A stretch of DNA of 7,198 nt. Origin: Gammaproteobacteria bacterium. Lineage in GTDB: Bacteria; Pseudomonadota; Gammaproteobacteria; BMS3Bbin11. Below are positions 5,825-7,198 of this stretch, in pieces. Below the pieces are notes generated by a model. It was given only the letters and a program-made list of their open reading frames with translations. It ran no database searches and had not been told where the DNA came from. The number at the start of each line of letters is the position of its first letter. Position 1 is the stretch's first letter. Position numbers and translations under genes: made by a program. Location of the stretch: assembly GCA_030617565.1 (NCBI GenBank), contig JAUWVE010000080.1, forward strand, positions 1-7,198, in the 5' to 3' direction.

Positions 5825-7198
5825 ATGACGAAATTTATCTTTATTACTGGTGGTGTTGTTTCCTCTCTGGGTAAAGGCATCGCTGCAGCATCCCTGGCTG
5901 CCATCCTCGAAGCCCGCAACCTTAAAGTCACCATGCTGAAGCTGGATCCGTATATCAACGTTGATCCCGGCACTATGAGTCCTTTCCAGCACGGTGAAGT
6001 ATTTGTCACTGTCGATGGTGCAGAAACAGATCTTGACCTCGGTCACTATGAACGCTTTATTCGTACAACAATGACCCGCAAGAACAATTTCACCTCCGGG
6101 CGAGTGTATGAACGGGTTATCAGCAAAGAGCGTAAAGGTGATTATCTTGGTGGAACGGTTCAGGTCATTCCGCATATTACCGATGAGATCAAGCTTCTGG
6201 TCGAGCAGGGCGCTGAAGGGGCTGATATTGCCCTGGTCGAAATAGGCGGAACCGTTGGTGATATCGAGTCACTGCCATTTCTGGAAGCTATTCGTCAGAT
6301 GGGTATTGAAAAAGGCCGTGAAAATGTGGCCTATATACATTTGACCCTGGTGCCCTGGATTGCGGCTGCAGGCGAGTTAAAAAGTAAGCCTACACAGCAT
6401 TCGGTAAAAGAATTGCGCAGTATCGGTATCCAGCCGGATGTCCTGATCTGCCGAAGTGAACGGGAAATTCCAGATAACATGCGGAAAAAAATCGCCCTGT
6501 TTACCAATGTTGCTGTTGATGCAGTCATATCAGCCTATGATGTTGACAGTATTTACAAGATTCCATTATCACTGCACCAGCAGAATCTGGATGCAATTAT
6601 TGCACGCCAGTTTAATCTGGATGTGCCTGATGCTGATCTTTCAGAATGGGACCAGGTGGTTTACAACCTTGAACACCCTGAGTCGTCTGTAACGATAGGC
6701 ATGGTGGGGAAATATGTCGATCTTACGGAGTCTTATAAATCACTGTCCGAAGCCCTGATTCATGCCGGCATACATACTCGCACAAAGGTCAATATTCGCT
6801 ATTTTGATGCGGAGGAGCTGGAGAAAAATGGCACAGACAGCCTTTCTTCAGTTGATGCAATTCTGGTGCCCGGTGGCTTTGGTTTACGCGGAATAGAAGG
6901 GAAGATTGCTGCCGTAAAATTTGCCCGTGAAAATAAAGTGCCCTATCTTGGCATTTGTCTGGGTATGCAGGCAGCAGTGATTGAATTTGCGCGCAACGTC
7001 GCAGGTATGAAGGATGCGCACAGCACTGAATTTAATCACGATACACCTTTTCCCGTGATCGCGATGATTACGGAATGGCAGGATGCAGACGGTACGGTTC
7101 AGGTAAGAGACAAGAGCAGCGATATGGGAGGCACCATGCGCCTTGGCGGCCAGGATTGTCTGATAAAGAAGGACAGTCTGATTCATGATTTATATCAA
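5825..7198 (+). CDS. pyrG: CTP synthase, 3'-truncated by the window edge
   Basis: CTP synthase aminates UTP to CTP using ATP and ammonia from glutamine. It is the last step of de novo pyrimidine nucleotide synthesis and is activated by GTP and inhibited by CTP. The frame is open for 458 codons to the final base without a stop. E. coli PyrG has 545 residues, so about 87 are missing. The N-terminal synthetase domain has the P-loop GGVVSSLGKG (9-18), LDPYINVDPGTMSPFQHGE (40-58), the Mg-binding Asp71 in TDLDLGHYER, and Glu139 in LVEIGGTVGDIES. The class I glutamine amidotransferase domain begins near VTIGMVGKY (289-297), with PGGFG (349-353) and the nucleophile Cys378 in LGICLGMQ (E. coli Cys379). 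The catalytic His and Glu lie beyond the window. The start is supported by the family N-terminus MTKFIFITGG. The ribosome-binding site is weak, and the leader can fold over it. A gap of 521 bp separates it from tilS, so it probably has its own promoter. Confidence 0.98.
   Translation, partial: MTKFIFITGGVVSSLGKGIAAASLAAILEARNLKVTMLKLDPYINVDPGTMSPFQHGEVFVTVDGAETDLDLGHYERFIRTTMTRKNNFTSGRVYERVISKERKGDYLGGTVQVIPHITDEIKLLVEQGAEGADIALVEIGGTVGDIESLPFLEAIRQMGIEKGRENVAYIHLTLVPWIAAAGELKSKPTQHSVKELRSIGIQPDVLICRSEREIPDNMRKKIALFTNVAVDAVISAYDVDSIYKIPLSLHQQNLDAIIARQFNLDVPDADLSEWDQVVYNLEHPESSVTIGMVGKYVDLTESYKSLSEALIHAGIHTRTKVNIRYFDAEELEKNGTDSLSSVDAILVPGGFGLRGIEGKIAAVKFARENKVPYLGICLGMQAAVIEFARNVAGMKDAHSTEFNHDTPFPVIAMITEWQDADGTVQVRDKSSDMGGTMRLGGQDCLIKKDSLIHDLYQ

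Noticed and set aside
5615..6175. 186-codon minus-strand reading frame overlapping pyrG and the repeats
   Set aside because: It runs antisense through pyrG and translates the CACAGAGG repeat into HRGHRGHGGK-type sequence, a known kind of artefact. No ribosome-binding site or protein family is visible.

Overview
This 7.2-kb window reads as chromosomal DNA from a gammaproteobacterium. Four housekeeping genes lie on the + strand in the order dnaE - accA - tilS - pyrG. Pseudomonas-type genomes have this order, whereas Escherichia coli has extra genes between accA and tilS. The protein sequences follow the gammaproteobacterial versions closely (the AccA N-terminus MNLNFLDFEQPIAELEAKID is almost the E. 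coli one). The order or species cannot be assigned from sequence reading alone. Base composition is moderate, and AUA isoleucine codons are used freely, which fits an active tilS.

Layout: (1) 1-2862, the 3' five-sixths of dnaE (replicative DNA polymerase III alpha subunit), entering the window in frame and lacking about 200 N-terminal residues. (2) 2863-2938, a short gap with a candidate accA promoter. (3) 2939-3901, complete accA (acetyl-CoA carboxylase alpha subunit). (4) 3921-5303, complete tilS (tRNA-Ile lysidine synthetase), 19 bp behind accA and probably cotranscribed with it. (5) 5304-5824, a 521-bp stretch without a credible gene but full of structured repeats. (6) 5825-7198, pyrG (CTP synthase), cut by the window end about 90 codons before its expected stop.

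The genes cover DNA replication, the first step of fatty-acid synthesis, tRNA decoding and CTP supply. They form a conserved growth-related neighbourhood rather than one pathway. I see no defence system, CRISPR array, RNA gene or new enzyme.

The unusual part is the tilS-pyrG gap, which looks like a nest of mobile repeats. Outermost is a pair of inverted 28-bp repeats built on a 9-bp CACAGAGGA-like period (5324-5351 and 5682-5709). Inside it lies a 235-bp MITE-like element (5425-5659) with 17-bp terminal inverted repeats (16/17 matching) and an exact 9-bp target duplication, ATTTAGCAG. Inside that are two oppositely oriented REP-like GC-rich hairpin units (5539-5573 and 5607-5640) around a third hairpin, plus a 14-codon reading frame with a good ribosome-binding site that may be the start of a lost transposase gene. 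Between this nest and pyrG is an extended -10 promoter candidate. Its predicted transcript start coincides with one arm of an inverted repeat (CCGTTC/GAACGG) whose other arm sits just before the pyrG start codon. This resembles the start-site-switch control of enteric pyrC and pyrD and is the most interesting functional hypothesis here.
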